64,000 nucleotides of DNA from the NCBI RefSeq assembly GCF_009707665.1, contig NZ_WLZW01000003.1, forward strand, positions 62,001-126,000, read 5' to 3'. The DNA comes from Planomicrobium sp. YIM 101495. Its GTDB lineage: Bacteria > Bacillota > Bacilli > Bacillales_A > Planococcaceae. The first letter of the stretch is position 1, and the number at the start of each line of letters is the position of its first letter. The position numbers were made by a program, and so were the translations under genes. A model generated the notes under the pieces. It ran no database searches. It saw nothing but the letters and a program-made list of their open reading frames with translations, and was not told where the DNA came from. Positions 9,602 to 19,434 of this stretch are shown here, in pieces.

Positions 9602-10447
9602 ATGTTCACAGAATTAGCAATGATCGATCCAGTCGCATTCCAGATCGGCGGCATCCAAGTCCGCTGGTATGGCATCATCATCGCGGCGGGTATCGTCCTG
9701 GCCTTTCTCGTCGGCCAACGGGAAATGGTCAAACGGGGGATGCATCCCGACTTACTGACTGACCTGCTCGTCTGGGCAGTACCGCTCGCCATCGTCGGAG
9801 CGCGCATTTATTATGTCGCATTCCAGTGGGATTACTATAAAGACAATCCAGGCGACATTATCGCGATCTGGAACGGCGGCATCGCCATCCACGGTGCACT
9901 GATTGCTTCGGTCATCGTCGCGTATTTATTCACGAAGAGCCGCAACACCCCGTTCCTGAAAGTGGCGGATATCTTGGCACCGAGTATCCTGATCGGCCAG
10001 GCGATCGGCCGCTGGGGGAACTTCATCAATCAGGAAGCGCACGGCGGCGAAGTCTCCCGTGCATTCCTCGAGAACTTATGGATTCCAGATTGGATCATCA
10101 ATCAAATGTACATAGACGGAGCGTATTATCATCCGACCTTCTTGTATGAATCCCTTTGGAGCTTGGTCGGAATCATCATCCTGCTGCTTCTGCGCCGGGT
10201 CAATCTCGTCCGCGGGGAACTGTTCTTCTTCTATGTCATCTGGTATTCGGTCGGCCGCTACTTCATCGAAGGAATGCGGACGGACAGCCTTGTGGCAGGC
10301 GATTTGCGCGCTGCACAAGTCGTCTCGATCATCTCGATCATCATTGCGGTAGCCTTGATTGGCTATCGCCGAGTGACCTTGAAGGATCCACCGCGTTATT
10401 TGGATGAGGAGAAGAAATCGAAAAAAAGTGTCGAAAAAAAACGCTGA
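9602..10447 (+). CDS. lgt: Prolipoprotein diacylglyceryl transferase
   Basis: Integral membrane enzyme that transfers diacylglycerol from phosphatidylglycerol to the lipobox cysteine of prolipoproteins. It has 281 residues and seven hydrophobic segments. The Lgt signature [15 protein letters not shown] is at about 138-152, and the H-G-x-L/I element ([11 protein letters not shown]) is present. The C terminus is lysine rich and cytosolic. An AAGGAAGGTG site precedes the ATG, 12 bp after hprK. Its lipoprotein substrates in this window include the UgpB-like and SurA-N-like proteins. Confidence 0.98.
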   Translation: MFTELAMIDPVAFQIGGIQVRWYGIIIAAGIVLAFLVGQREMVKRGMHPDLLTDLLVWAVPLAIVGARIYYVAFQWDYYKDNPGDIIAIWNGGIAIHGALIASVIVAYLFTKSRNTPFLKVADILAPSILIGQAIGRWGNFINQEAHGGEVSRAFLENLWIPDWIINQMYIDGAYYHPTFLYESLWSLVGIIILLLLRRVNLVRGELFFFYVIWYSVGRYFIEGMRTDSLVAGDLRAAQVVSIISIIIAVALIGYRRVTLKDPPRYLDEEKKSKKSVEKKR

Positions 10448-10483
10448 CGCAAGCAAGTTTATCTCATAGAAAGAAGCGATAAC

Positions 10484-11419
10484 ATGTCAACTTTGAAAAA
10501 TGGAATCAAAGCCGGCCTTTTGACGACGTGGACACTGGGCAAGATCATCTTTCCGATTACGCTCATCGTCACCATCCTTCAATTCACGCCGGTCTTGCCG
10601 TTCATCATCGATCTGGTCGCACCGCTCATGGGTCTGTTCGGACTGAGCGGTGAAGCGGCGATCCCGCTCGTGCTCGGGAATGCGCTCAATCTGTATGCGG
10701 GCATCGGGGGAATCTTGTCGCTCGAGCTGACGGTGAAGGAAGTGTTCATCTTGGCAGTGATGCTGTCGTTTTCACATAATATCTTCATCGAAACCGGTGT
10801 CGCACTGAAAGTCGGCGTCAAACTCTGGGTCGTGCTGCTCGTGCGTTTCGGCCTCGCGGCACTGTCGGCGATCGTCATCAACCTTGTGTGGGACGGTGGC
10901 GGGGAAGTGGCACAATACGGCTTTGCGCAAGCAGCACAAGCTGCTCCTGAAACATGGATGGGCATCTTCCTGCTCGGTGTGGAGAAAGCGATGCTCGGTG
11001 TCCTGCAGTTGGCCATGATCGTCATCCCACTCATGATTGCGATCCAGATCTTGAAAGACAAACAATATTTGCAGAAAATCTCCAATGGCTTAGGGCCGTT
11101 GACGCGACTGCTCGGCGTTCAGAAAAACGCTTCCGTTACATTGGCATCCGGACTTGTATTCGGTTTGGCGATGGGAGCGGGCGTCATGATTCAGGCAGTC
11201 CAGGAAGACGGCGTCAGTAAAAAAGACGCGACACTGGTCTTCATTTTCCTCGTCGCATGTCATGCCATTGTGGAAGACACGCTCATTTTTATTCCGCTCG
11301 GCATCCCGATCTGGCCGCTCCTGGCGATCCGGGTTGTGACGGCGCTGCTGCTGACCATTACGGTCTCGTACATTTGGCGGAAAAATGAAGAAAACCGAAA
11401 GGAAGCGATATCGACATGA
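10484..11419 (+). CDS. yvoD: Nucleoside recognition (Gate) domain membrane protein YvoD
   Basis: A 311-residue polytopic membrane protein with about eight hydrophobic helices. It has the pattern of the nucleoside-recognition/Gate domain (NALNLYAGIGG; SGLVFGLAMGAGVMI; ACHAIVEDTLIFIPLG), a fold shared with SpoIIIAF/SpmA and CNT-type transporters. YvoD has no assigned substrate. Position in hprK-lgt-yvoD-ppaX-yvoF is conserved with B. subtilis. The stop overlaps the ppaX start by 4 bp. The family is secure by context and topology; function is unknown. Confidence 0.88.
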   Translation: MSTLKNGIKAGLLTTWTLGKIIFPITLIVTILQFTPVLPFIIDLVAPLMGLFGLSGEAAIPLVLGNALNLYAGIGGILSLELTVKEVFILAVMLSFSHNIFIETGVALKVGVKLWVVLLVRFGLAALSAIVINLVWDGGGEVAQYGFAQAAQAAPETWMGIFLLGVEKAMLGVLQLAMIVIPLMIAIQILKDKQYLQKISNGLGPLTRLLGVQKNASVTLASGLVFGLAMGAGVMIQAVQEDGVSKKDATLVFIFLVACHAIVEDTLIFIPLGIPIWPLLAIRVVTALLLTITVSYIWRKNEENRKEAIST

Positions 11420-12069
11420 CAAAAGAAATCAACACGCTACTCTTTGACTTTGACGGCACATTGCTTGATACGAACGAATTGATCATCCAAACGTTCCATA
11501 GTGTGCTGGACCGGCACTTCCCGGGAAAATACGACCGTGAGGCGATTCTACATTTCATCGGACCATCGCTAGTACAAACGTTCGAATCCGTCGATCCGGA
11601 CAAAGTGGAAGAGTTAATCGCCGAGTACCGGGAAGTGAACTCGACGCTTCATGATGAGCTTGTCGAGGAATACGACGGTGTTGTGGAAACACTTGCGAAG
11701 CTGAAAGCACGTGGCGTGAAGATGGCAATCGTCTCGACGAAACGCCGTGCTGCGCTTGATCACGGACTGGAATTAATGGGACTGACAGGGCTTTTTGAAG
11801 TCATCATCAGTTTGGACGAAGTGAAAAATCCGAAGCCGGACCCGGAACCAATCCAGCTGGCACTCGCAGCACTCGAGGCAGATCCTTCAGAAGCGCTCAT
11901 GATCGGTGACAATTCACACGATATCCACGGCGGTCAGAATGCCGGTGTTCGGACAGCCGGCGTTGCTTGGTCCATCAAAGGGGAAGCGTATTTGTCTTCA
12001 CTCGGCCCGGATCATATGTTGCAGCACATCAGTGACTTACTGGAACTAACGAAAGAAGCTGTCAGATGA
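11416..12069 (+). CDS. ppaX: Pyrophosphatase PpaX
   Basis: HAD-superfamily phosphatase of 217 residues that in B. subtilis hydrolyses the pyrophosphate released when HprK dephosphorylates Ser-P HPr. Motif [11 protein letters not shown] is at about 11-20 with nucleophile Asp11 and Asp13. Motif II is in MAIVSTKRR, the conserved lysine is in [10 protein letters not shown], and motif III is MIGDNSHDI. The ATG overlaps the yvoD stop (ATGA), and its own stop overlaps yvoF the same way, so expression is coupled through the operon. Confidence 0.95.
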   Translation: MTKEINTLLFDFDGTLLDTNELIIQTFHSVLDRHFPGKYDREAILHFIGPSLVQTFESVDPDKVEELIAEYREVNSTLHDELVEEYDGVVETLAKLKARGVKMAIVSTKRRAALDHGLELMGLTGLFEVIISLDEVKNPKPDPEPIQLALAALEADPSEALMIGDNSHDIHGGQNAGVRTAGVAWSIKGEAYLSSLGPDHMLQHISDLLELTKEAVR

Positions 12070-12578
12070 GAAGGACGGAGCGCCATTTTGTCGAAGGGCC
12101 GAACTCGCTTTGGCATATTTACAAAACCGTGCCGTTCTGGAAAGTCGCGAAGAACTTCATCGTTATCCAAACCGCGCGCTACACGCCGTTTCTCGGCATG
12201 AAAAACTGGCTGTACCGCACATTTCTCCGTATGAAAATCGGCAAGGAAACGTCATTCGCCCTCATGGTCATGCCGGATGTCATGTTCCCAGAGAAAATCT
12301 CAGTCGGTGCGAATACGGTCATCGGCTACAATACGACGATTTTGGCGCACGAATACTTGATCGAGGAATACCGGCTCGGGCCAGTCAAGATCGGCAGCGA
12401 CGTCATGATCGGGGCAAACTCGACGATCCTTCCAGGCATCACGATCGGTGACGGAGCCATCGTCTCAGCCGCGACGCTTGTCCATAAAGATGTGCCGGCT
12501 GGTGCATTCGTCGGCGGCAATCCGATGCGGATCATCTATACAGCAGAACAAATAGCCATGCGCCAAACCGAGTCCTGA
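12066..12578 (+). CDS. yvoF: YvoF-like hexapeptide-repeat acyltransferase
   Basis: A 170-residue left-handed beta-helix protein. Hexapeptide repeats run from about residue 75 ([15 protein letters not shown]... [37 protein letters not shown]) and end with the typical [12 protein letters not shown]. This is the fold of O-acetyltransferases of the maltose/galactoside/NeuD type. It is the last gene of the hprK operon, as in B. subtilis. The acceptor substrate is unknown. The ATG overlaps the ppaX stop by 4 bp. Confidence 0.88.
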   Translation: MRRTERHFVEGPNSLWHIYKTVPFWKVAKNFIVIQTARYTPFLGMKNWLYRTFLRMKIGKETSFALMVMPDVMFPEKISVGANTVIGYNTTILAHEYLIEEYRLGPVKIGSDVMIGANSTILPGITIGDGAIVSAATLVHKDVPAGAFVGGNPMRIIYTAEQIAMRQTES

Positions 12579-12606
12579 AAGCGAATTTGCTTTCAGGATT
12601 TTTTTG
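12574..12606 (+). terminator. Terminator of the hprK operon
   Basis: CCTGAAAGC and GCTTTCAGG form a 9-bp stem with a six-base loop, followed by ATTTTTTT. The left arm overlaps the yvoF stop codon. Confidence 0.85.
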
Positions 12607-12617
12607 AAGGATGACGG

Positions 12618-12647
12618 TTGACGAAAGACTGACAAGTGCGCTAAAAT
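12618..12647 (+). promoter_or_regulatory. hisZ promoter
   Basis: TTGACG (12618-12623) and TAAAAT (12642-12647) are separated by 18 bp, 61 bp before the hisZ ATG. The leader is too short for a T-box. Confidence 0.6.
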
Positions 12648-12708
12648 AAATTTACTTTAATGATTCATCACTCTAGCGTACTAAAGTATCGGTAAAGGAA
12701 GGGATTAG

Positions 12709-13857
12709 ATGGGAATCGAAATGTTCGAGAAGCCGCTTGGCATGCGGGATGATTTTCCGCGGATTGCACGGAAGAAAGCGGCGCTCCGCAACAATGGCAT
12801 CGCAATCATGGAAGCGTCAGGATTCGAACTGATCCAGACGCCGACATTGGAGTATTACGACACAATCGGAAAAATTTCAGCCATCAGTGAAGATGCGCTG
12901 TTCAAATTATTGGATAACCAAGGAAATACACTCGTCTTGCGGCCGGACATGACGTCGCCAATCGCACGGGTCGCAGCATCGAAGCTCCTGAAAGAAAAAA
13001 TGCCGGTACGGCTCGGCTACTCATCGACCGTGTTCCGCGCACAGCGACGTGAAGGCGGACGCCCAGCCGAATTCGAACAAATGGGCATCGAATTGATTGG
13101 GGATGACTCGTTTTATGCGGATGCGGAAATTATGCTGATCGCTGCTGAACTGCTGAACCGCCTGAAAATAGGCAAGATCCGGCTCGTCGTCGGCCACACG
13201 CGCTTGTTGCAATTAGTGTTCGAACGTTTCGGACTGACAGATGAGGAAATCGGCAAGCTGAAAAATGCACTCGTTTCCAAAAACCGAGTCGCATACGAAG
13301 AACTCGTCAATGCTTTTACGATGAGCGACAAGCAGCAGGAAGAGTTAAAAGCTTTGACAGCGGCTGCTTCGATCAAAGAGTGGGAGAAGTGGATCGACCT
13401 GGATCATGCCGAACAGGCAGGGCTGTATGAAGGAATGACGAAACTTTCGGAACTCATCGAACGAAACGGACTGAACGACACTGTTACATATGATTTATCC
13501 TTCTCAAGCCACATGACGTACTACACCGGGCTCGTCTTCGAAGTATACGGAGCGGGCAGCGGGTTCCCGCTTGGCAACGGCGGCCGGTACGACGGCCTGA
13601 TGAAGCAATTCGGCTTACAAGTCGGGGCGACGGGCTTCGGCTTCCGTGCAGACCGGCTGCTCGAGGTCATGCCGGAGCAAGAAGAACGCAAGCTCCAGAC
13701 GCTCGTACTGTTCACGGAACAGACTGAAGAACAAGCACACGCCAAAGCGTGCGCTTTGCGCGGACAAGGCCACAATGTCACGCTGCAATACGCACCGGCA
13801 GTAGCCGCCATCGAAGAATTCCGGACACTCTTTGACGAGATTTATGATGTGAACTAA
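12709..13857 (+). CDS. hisZ: ATP phosphoribosyltransferase regulatory subunit HisZ
   Basis: A HisRS-like protein without aminoacylation activity that partners the short form of HisG to form the regulated first enzyme of histidine synthesis. At 382 residues it shows class II synthetase-like motifs: FELIQTPTLEYYDT, LRPDMTSPIARV (motif 2 region), YSSTVFRAQRREGGRPAEFEQMGIEL, and motif 3-like GNGGRYDGL near 285. An AAGGAAGGGA site precedes the ATG. It starts the his region, but an unusual 290-bp structured spacer separates it from hisG, so the two may not be equally expressed. Confidence 0.96.
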   Translation: MGIEMFEKPLGMRDDFPRIARKKAALRNNGIAIMEASGFELIQTPTLEYYDTIGKISAISEDALFKLLDNQGNTLVLRPDMTSPIARVAASKLLKEKMPVRLGYSSTVFRAQRREGGRPAEFEQMGIELIGDDSFYADAEIMLIAAELLNRLKIGKIRLVVGHTRLLQLVFERFGLTDEEIGKLKNALVSKNRVAYEELVNAFTMSDKQQEELKALTAAASIKEWEKWIDLDHAEQAGLYEGMTKLSELIERNGLNDTVTYDLSFSSHMTYYTGLVFEVYGAGSGFPLGNGGRYDGLMKQFGLQVGATGFGFRADRLLEVMPEQEERKLQTLVLFTEQTEEQAHAKACALRGQGHNVTLQYAPAVAAIEEFRTLFDEIYDVN

Positions 13858-13897
13858 AGGGGCAGGTTTGACGAGATTACTTTAGGTAAATACTTTT

Positions 13898-13943
13898 CTC
13901 TCTTTTTCTCTAAAAAGAGAGGTGTTATTCAATACGACACCTC
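13898..13943 (+). promoter_or_regulatory. Two mutually exclusive hairpins in the hisZ-hisG spacer
   Basis: Hairpin 1 is CTCTCTTTTT (13898-13907) with AAAAAGAGAG (13912-13921), a perfect 10-bp stem with a 4-nt loop. Hairpin 2 is GAGGTGT (13919-13925) with ACACCTC (13937-13943). The right arm of the first shares three bases with the left arm of the second, so both cannot be fully paired at once, as in attenuators. A possible weak promoter, TTGACG (13868-13873) with TACTTT (13891-13896) at 17-bp spacing, lies just upstream. No T run follows, so a classical terminator is not evident. Confidence 0.4.
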
Positions 13944-13968
13944 ATAATTTATAGTACGAAAATATGGA

Positions 13969-14080
13969 GTAAAACTGTGTAGACTCTAGTGGTTTTAGCG
14001 AAGTGTCGAAATCCAATCAGACTCGAGAAGCGAGGATGATTTAGTTCGACGCGAGCCCACTAGACGCGAAGCAGTTTTAC
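13969..14080. repeat. Long nested inverted repeat (about 112 bp) in the hisZ-hisG spacer
   Basis: Four nested stems share nearly one centre at about 14025-14028: GTAAAACTG (13969)/CAGTTTTAC (14080), TCTAGTGG (13985)/CCACTAGA (14064), TCGAA (14006)/TTCGA (14049), and CTCG (14022)/CGAG (14034). No open reading frame is present. It could be a small palindromic mobile element of the MITE or bcr type, or a structured leader RNA in front of hisG. Nothing inside identifies which. Confidence 0.55.
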
Positions 14081-14146
14081 GGAGTATCTCCGATCTAATT
14101 TAAATACTTACTAACTCAACCGCAAAGAAAACGGAAGGTGTGGACC

Positions 14147-14773
14147 ATGGAAGAATTGACGATTGCGATGCCGAAAGGCCGCATTTTTGAAGAAGCATAC
14201 GAACTGCTTGCACAAGCAGGCTATCAACTGCCGAAAGAACTGGACGACTCGCGCAAACTGATCGTAGAAGCACCGGATGAACGTATCCGCTTCATCCTGG
14301 CAAAGCCGATGGATGTCCCGGTATACGTCGAACATGGCGTCGCAGACCTCGGCATCGCCGGTAAGGATGTCCTGCTCGAGCATGACCGCTCCGTTCACGA
14401 ACTGCTGGACCTCGGCATCAGTCGCTGTTATATCGCATCGGCAGGACTGCCTGGGACGAAGCTTGACGATGTGACGCCGCGTGTCGCGACAAAATATCCG
14501 ACGGTTGCTTCCCATTTCTACCGAAGTCAGGGCGAGCAAGTGGAAATCATCGAATTGAACGGCTCGATTGAACTGGCGCCGATGATCGGCCTGGCGGAAC
14601 GTATCGTCGATATCGTATCGACCGGCAAAACGCTTCAGGAAAACGGTCTCGTCGAATACGAGAAAATCGTCGACATTACTTCACGACTGATCGCCAATCC
14701 GGTCAGCTATCGATTGAAGCAGGACCGCATCAATCTTCTCGTCTCCCGACTGCGAAAGCAGGTGTCTGAATGA
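14147..14773 (+). CDS. hisG: ATP phosphoribosyltransferase catalytic subunit (short form)
   Basis: Condenses ATP and PRPP to phosphoribosyl-ATP, the first step of histidine synthesis. The 208-residue length and absence of the C-terminal regulatory domain mark the short, HisZ-dependent form. Visible motifs are [14 protein letters not shown] at the N terminus and the PRPP-binding region [22 protein letters not shown] at about 143-164. I chose the ATG at 14147 because AAGGTG lies 6 bp before it; a GTG three codons upstream overlaps that ribosome site. The stop overlaps hisD by 4 bp. Confidence 0.97.
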   Translation: MEELTIAMPKGRIFEEAYELLAQAGYQLPKELDDSRKLIVEAPDERIRFILAKPMDVPVYVEHGVADLGIAGKDVLLEHDRSVHELLDLGISRCYIASAGLPGTKLDDVTPRVATKYPTVASHFYRSQGEQVEIIELNGSIELAPMIGLAERIVDIVSTGKTLQENGLVEYEKIVDITSRLIANPVSYRLKQDRINLLVSRLRKQVSE

Positions 14774-16053
14774 ACATCGAACAATTGACACCGGACATTT
14801 CAATCCGCCGGAGGATGACAGAAGCGAGCCGCGAGCAAGTGCAGGCAGTGCGGGACGTCATTAAAGAAGTACGGAAAGATGGAGACGCAGCGCTTCGCAA
14901 ATTTGCGAAGAAGTGGGACGGAGCGGACCTTGAAGCGATCCGTGTCAGCGCGGAAGAAGTGGCGGCAGCGGTAAAACGTTTTGATCCGCAGTTGCTTGCC
15001 GATTTAACGGAAGCGCGCGATAACATCCGCCGTTACCACGAACAGCAAAAGCAGGAAAGCTTTCGCTTAGACAAGCCGAATGGTTCGTACGTTGCGAACC
15101 GGGTGACACCGATTGCTTCCGCGGGACTTTATGTTCCAGGAGGTACGGCAGCGTACCCATCGTCAGTTTTGATGAATGTTATCCCGGCACAGGCAGCAGG
15201 AGTGGCGCGCATCGCCATCATTTCTCCGGCGGATCAGGACGGGAAATTATCGGACGGCGTACTAGCTGCTGCACATATTCTTGGCATCGATGAAATTTAC
15301 AAATCGGGCGGAGCACAGGCGATTGCCGCACTTGCTTACGGAACAGAAACGATTGCACCGGTCGATAAAATCACGGGACCAGGGAACGTCTTCGTCGCAC
15401 TTGCGAAACGTGAGGTGAGCGGAGATGTGGCGATTGATATGATCGCGGGTCCTAGTGAAATCGCAGTTCTTGCAGATACAAGTGCCTATGCCGATGAAGT
15501 GGCAGCAGACTTGTTGTCGCAAGCAGAGCATGACCCGATGGCGAGTGCAGTGCTTTTGACGACGAGTGAACGATTCGCGGCGGAAGTTGCGAAAGAAGTC
15601 GAACGGCAAGTGGCTGCTTTGCCGAGACGGGAAATCGCCGCGGCTTCCATCCGTGATTACGGCAAGATTTATCTCGGGGAGACGCTGGACGAGCTCGTGG
15701 CGGCGGTCAATGAACTGGCTCCCGAACACGTGGAAGTACTGACGGAAAACCCGGAAGCGGTGGCAGAGAGGATCACCGATGCAGGCGCGATTTTCATCGG
15801 GCGGTTTTCATCGGAACCGGTCGGGGATTATTTCGCCGGGACCAATCACGTACTGCCGACCAATTCGACGGCGCGCTTTGCGAGTGCGTTGTCGGTGTAT
15901 GATTTTTTGAAAAGGACGAGTGTTGTCTATTATAGTGAGCAAGCGTGGCGGGAAGATCATGAGAAGATCGCTCGGCTGGCACGGCTCGAAGGGCTGGAAG
16001 CCCATGCACGTGCTGTGGAATCGCGTAGCTGGAACAAGGAGGAATCGTCATGA
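14770..16053 (+). CDS. hisD: Histidinol dehydrogenase
   Basis: Zinc enzyme that oxidises L-histidinol twice with NAD to L-histidine. It has 427 residues. The conserved stretches [45 protein letters not shown] and [11 protein letters not shown] are all present, followed by the C-terminal [10 protein letters not shown] with the catalytic and zinc histidines. ATGA overlaps join it to hisG upstream and hisB downstream, so translation is coupled throughout the operon. Confidence 0.98.
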   Translation: MNIEQLTPDISIRRRMTEASREQVQAVRDVIKEVRKDGDAALRKFAKKWDGADLEAIRVSAEEVAAAVKRFDPQLLADLTEARDNIRRYHEQQKQESFRLDKPNGSYVANRVTPIASAGLYVPGGTAAYPSSVLMNVIPAQAAGVARIAIISPADQDGKLSDGVLAAAHILGIDEIYKSGGAQAIAALAYGTETIAPVDKITGPGNVFVALAKREVSGDVAIDMIAGPSEIAVLADTSAYADEVAADLLSQAEHDPMASAVLLTTSERFAAEVAKEVERQVAALPRREIAAASIRDYGKIYLGETLDELVAAVNELAPEHVEVLTENPEAVAERITDAGAIFIGRFSSEPVGDYFAGTNHVLPTNSTARFASALSVYDFLKRTSVVYYSEQAWREDHEKIARLARLEGLEAHARAVESRSWNKEESS

Positions 16054-16637
16054 GACAGGCTGAGATCAAACGGGATACGCATGAAACGAGAATAGCGGTC
16101 AAGTTTTCGCTTGACGGCGAAGGGACGGCATCGATCGATACAGGCGTCCCGTTCATGGACCACATGCTGGAGGGATTTACGAAACACGGATTATTCGATA
16201 GCGAAATCAAAGCGGACGGGGATACACACATCGACGACCACCACACAACCGAAGATCTCGGCATCGTCCTTGGGCAAGCAGTCCTTGAGGCAGTCGGGAA
16301 TAAAAAAGGAATCCGCCGGTTCGGCAATGCATTCGTCCCGATGGATGACGCGCTTGCGCAAGTGGTCATCGACTGTTCGAATCGGCCGCACTTGGAATTC
16401 CGCGGCGAGATCCCGACGGAGAAAGTGGGAACATTCGATACAGAGCTGGTCCATGAATTTCTTTGGAAGTTTGCGCTCGAATCCCGCATGAACGTTCACG
16501 TCATCGTCCACTATGGGAAAAACTCCCACCACATTGTCGAAGCAATTTTCAAGGCGCTAGCACGTGCGCTTGACGATGCGACGTTAATCGACAGCCGCGT
16601 CAAAGGCGTGCCGTCGACGAAGGGGCTGCTGACATGA
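16050..16637 (+). CDS. hisB: Imidazoleglycerol-phosphate dehydratase
   Basis: Manganese enzyme converting imidazole glycerol phosphate to imidazole acetol phosphate. At 195 residues it is monofunctional; the fused histidinol phosphatase of enterics is absent. Two metal-binding blocks are clear: DDHHTTEDLGI near 68 and the second HH block (KNSHHIVEAIFKALARAL) near 160. It overlaps hisD and hisH by 4 bp each. Confidence 0.98.
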   Translation: MRQAEIKRDTHETRIAVKFSLDGEGTASIDTGVPFMDHMLEGFTKHGLFDSEIKADGDTHIDDHHTTEDLGIVLGQAVLEAVGNKKGIRRFGNAFVPMDDALAQVVIDCSNRPHLEFRGEIPTEKVGTFDTELVHEFLWKFALESRMNVHVIVHYGKNSHHIVEAIFKALARALDDATLIDSRVKGVPSTKGLLT

Positions 16638-17287
16638 TCGTCGGCATCATCGATTATGGGATGGGGAATTTATTCAGTGTCGAGCAGGCGCTGAAAGGGT
16701 TAGGCTGTACGGTCATCCTGTCAGATGATGTGGCGGAATTGAAGCGCGCGGATGCCCTTGTCTTGCCGGGCGTTGGGGCTTTCCCGGATGCGATGGCACT
16801 GCTGGAGGCAAAAGAACTTTCCGATTTCATCCTGAACTTGCCTGATAGTGGAACGCCGCTCCTCGGTATTTGCCTTGGCATGCAGCTGTTGTATGAAGAC
16901 AGCGTGGAAGGGCGGCCGACGAAAGGTCTCGGCTTATTGAAAGGCAGCATTCGCCGTTTTGAAGGAAAAGAGCTGCGTATTCCACATATGGGCTGGAATG
17001 AACTCGAATTTTCGCAGATACCGGAATGGCTGAAGTCTGAGCAGGAAGACACGCACGTCTATTTCGTGCATTCATTTTTAGCAGTAGATACAGACCCGAG
17101 CGAAGTGATGGCCGCTGCGAGTTACGGTGGCTATGAAGTACCGGGAGTTACAGGGGACGGTTTGGTGACAGGGATGCAGTTTCACCCGGAGAAATCGGGA
17201 GCGTTCGGACATTATTTATTGAAGCAGTGGATTGCTGCAGTCAGGGGGAAGCGTGATGAAGAAGTTTCAAGTGTATCCGGCGATTGA
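16634..17287 (+). CDS. hisH: Imidazole glycerol phosphate synthase, glutamine amidotransferase subunit
   Basis: Class I glutamine amidotransferase that supplies ammonia to HisF. At 217 residues it has the nucleophile in LLGICLGMQLLYE (about Cys80) and the His/Glu pair in GMQFHPEKSGAFG. The start region IIDYGMGNLFSVEQAL is typical. It ends 31 bp inside hisA, an unusually long overlap for this operon. Confidence 0.97.
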   Translation: MIVGIIDYGMGNLFSVEQALKGLGCTVILSDDVAELKRADALVLPGVGAFPDAMALLEAKELSDFILNLPDSGTPLLGICLGMQLLYEDSVEGRPTKGLGLLKGSIRRFEGKELRIPHMGWNELEFSQIPEWLKSEQEDTHVYFVHSFLAVDTDPSEVMAAASYGGYEVPGVTGDGLVTGMQFHPEKSGAFGHYLLKQWIAAVRGKRDEEVSSVSGD

Positions 17288-17984
17288 TGTGCGCGGCGGG
17301 AAGTGTGTGCGGCTGTTCCAAGGGGATTACGCACAGGAGACGGTTTATGCGGATTCACCGGCAGAGATGGCCAAGAGCTTTGTAGAAGCAGGTGCGAATT
17401 GGATTCACATCGTCGACCTGGACGGCGCACGTGACGGACAGCGCATCAACTCAGCAGCGATTCTGGAAGCGGCGAAGCAAGGGGCACGTGTCCAAGTCGG
17501 AGGCGGAATCCGTTCGCGGGAAGATGCCGCTTATTACTTGGATAACGGCGTCACACGCGTCATCATCGGAAGCCTCGCGATCCGTGAGCCGGAATTGACG
17601 GTCGGATTGATTGAAGAATTCGGCGCGGACCGCATTGTCATCGGCATCGATGCGAAGAACGGCATGGCTGCGACGGAAGGCTGGCTGGAAACATCGGAGC
17701 GCCCTGCATCGGAAGTGGCGGACTTCTTTACGTCGAAAGGTGCACGGCATTTCATCTATACGGATATCTCGACTGATGGGACATTGATGGGTCCGAACAT
17801 CGAGGCGAACCGTGAGCTGGTCGAACGTGAAGGTGCGCAAGTGATCGTCTCCGGTGGCATCGGCTCGCTTGACGATATTCGCCGTGTGAAACGAGCGGCT
17901 GCAGTTAGCGCGATTAGTGGCGTCATCGTCGGCAAAGCGCTTTACGAAAAACGGTTTACGCTAGAGGAGGGGCTGTCATGCTGA
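17256..17984 (+). CDS. hisA: Phosphoribosylformimino-5-aminoimidazole carboxamide ribotide isomerase
   Basis: TIM-barrel isomerase (Amadori rearrangement of ProFAR to PRFAR), 242 residues. It starts [20 protein letters not shown] with the first catalytic Asp in AIDV. It also has [24 protein letters not shown], the second half-barrel Asp in [10 protein letters not shown], and a C-terminal VIVGKALYE phosphate site. I chose the ATG at 17256, which follows AGGGGGAAG and matches the family start, over an in-frame ATG eight codons earlier. Confidence 0.97.
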   Translation: MKKFQVYPAIDVRGGKCVRLFQGDYAQETVYADSPAEMAKSFVEAGANWIHIVDLDGARDGQRINSAAILEAAKQGARVQVGGGIRSREDAAYYLDNGVTRVIIGSLAIREPELTVGLIEEFGADRIVIGIDAKNGMAATEGWLETSERPASEVADFFTSKGARHFIYTDISTDGTLMGPNIEANRELVEREGAQVIVSGGIGSLDDIRRVKRAAAVSAISGVIVGKALYEKRFTLEEGLSC

Positions 17985-18730
17985 CGAAACGGATTGTGCC
18001 ATGTTTGGACGTCAAAGAAGGACGCGTCGTCAAAGGCATCAATTTCGTCTCCTTGCGCGATGCGGGAGACCCTGTGGAACTCGCGAAGTTTTATGATGAG
18101 CAAGGAGCAGACGAATTGGTGCTGCTCGACATTTCAGCTTCTCACGAAGGGAAGGAAACGATGGTCGAAGTGGTACGGACAGTGGCGACGGAACTGTCGA
18201 TTCCGTTCACTGTAGGAGGCGGGATCCGCACAGTCGAAGATATGAAGCGGCTGCTGCGGGCAGGAGCGGACAAAGTGTCGCTTAATACATCGGCGCTCGA
18301 TCAGCCGGAACTGATCCGCGAAGGCGCAGAGTTTTTCGGTTCGCAGTGCATCGTTGTGGCGATCGACGCGAAGTGGAACGGCAGCTCGTGGGACGTTTAT
18401 ACACACGGCGGACGCCGCAAAACGGAATGGGACGCAGTCGAGTGGGCGAAACGAAGCACTAAACTAGGTGCCGGCGAACTGCTGCTGACAAGTATGGACA
18501 AAGACGGCTCGAAAGACGGCTTCGACATTGCTTTGACAAAAGCGGTCCGGGACGCCGTCGACGTGCCGGTCATTGCGAGTGGCGGCGCCGGGAAACTGGC
18601 GGACTTTGCAGAAGTGTTCCGTGAAGCGGATGCGGACGCAGCATTAGCAGCGTCGGTGTTCCACTACAAGGAAACGAGTGTGGCAGAAGTGAAGGGATTT
18701 CTGAAAGCAGAAGGAGTGAATGTCCGATGA
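17978..18730 (+). CDS. hisF: Imidazole glycerol phosphate synthase, cyclase subunit
   Basis: TIM-barrel cyclase partner of HisH that makes IGP and AICAR from PRFAR and ammonia. It has 250 residues and begins [20 protein letters not shown] with catalytic Asp11. It has [25 protein letters not shown], the second catalytic Asp in [13 protein letters not shown], and a C-terminal ASGGAGK phosphate loop. It overlaps hisA by 7 bp and hisI by 4 bp. Confidence 0.98.
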   Translation: MLTKRIVPCLDVKEGRVVKGINFVSLRDAGDPVELAKFYDEQGADELVLLDISASHEGKETMVEVVRTVATELSIPFTVGGGIRTVEDMKRLLRAGADKVSLNTSALDQPELIREGAEFFGSQCIVVAIDAKWNGSSWDVYTHGGRRKTEWDAVEWAKRSTKLGAGELLLTSMDKDGSKDGFDIALTKAVRDAVDVPVIASGGAGKLADFAEVFREADADAALAASVFHYKETSVAEVKGFLKAEGVNVR

Positions 18731-19350
18731 CGGATGTGAAATTCGGTGAAGACGGCCTCGTGCCGGTAATTATCCAGGATGCTAATACGAAAGACGTGCT
18801 GACGCTCGCTTATGCGAACGAAGAAGCATTGGAGCGGACGATTGCGACGAATGAGACGTGGTTGTACTCGAGAAGCCGCCAAGCGCTTTGGAACAAAGGC
18901 GCAACGAGCGGCAACACGCAGCAAGTGACAGCGGTCCGTCTGGATTGTGACGGCGATGCAGTCATTTATGAAGTCATTCCGGCTGGGCCGGCATGCCACA
19001 CAGGAGCAACCAGCTGCTTCGAAGGAGTGCTCAGTGGAACACCCGCTGAGACAGCTGTCGATGTAATCGGCGGTCTCGTGAAAGTCATTGCAGAGCGCCA
19101 GCAGGAAATGCCGGAAGGTGCGTATACGACGTACTTGTTCGCGGAAGGCGTCGATAAAATCTGTAAAAAAGTCGGCGAGGAATCGGCGGAAGTGATCATT
19201 GCGGCGAAAAATCGCGACATGGAAGAATTGGCGATGGAGACGGCGGATCTTCTTTATCACACACTGGTCTTGCTGCAGGAACAAGGCGTACCGTTTGAGC
19301 GGGTGCAGAGAGTATTGAAGGACCGTCATTCCGAGAAAGTCGGCAAGTAA
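18727..19350 (+). CDS. hisI: Bifunctional phosphoribosyl-AMP cyclohydrolase / phosphoribosyl-ATP pyrophosphatase
   Basis: Carries out steps 2 and 3 of histidine synthesis. The N-terminal HisI domain (about 1-110) shows [20 protein letters not shown], the metal site LDCDGDA and the zinc cysteine block CHTGATSCF. The C-terminal HisE domain (about 115-207) shows [18 protein letters not shown], the acidic helix of this MazG-like pyrophosphohydrolase. It is the last gene of the operon; hisC (the aminotransferase) and a histidinol phosphatase gene are not in this cluster, as in B. subtilis where they lie elsewhere. Confidence 0.97.
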   Translation: MTDVKFGEDGLVPVIIQDANTKDVLTLAYANEEALERTIATNETWLYSRSRQALWNKGATSGNTQQVTAVRLDCDGDAVIYEVIPAGPACHTGATSCFEGVLSGTPAETAVDVIGGLVKVIAERQQEMPEGAYTTYLFAEGVDKICKKVGEESAEVIIAAKNRDMEELAMETADLLYHTLVLLQEQGVPFERVQRVLKDRHSEKVGK

Positions 19351-19392
19351 AGAATAAGCACATATGATATACTATGCATATCTTTAAGTATG

Positions 19393-19418
19393 GAACGATG
19401 AAAATCGTTCTTTTTACT
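19393..19418 (+). terminator. Terminator of the his operon
   Basis: GAACGAT-GAAA-ATCGTTC is a 7-bp stem with a GNRA-type loop, followed by TTTTTACTTTTT. Confidence 0.85.
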
Positions 19419-19434
19419 TTTTCGGAGGCATATT

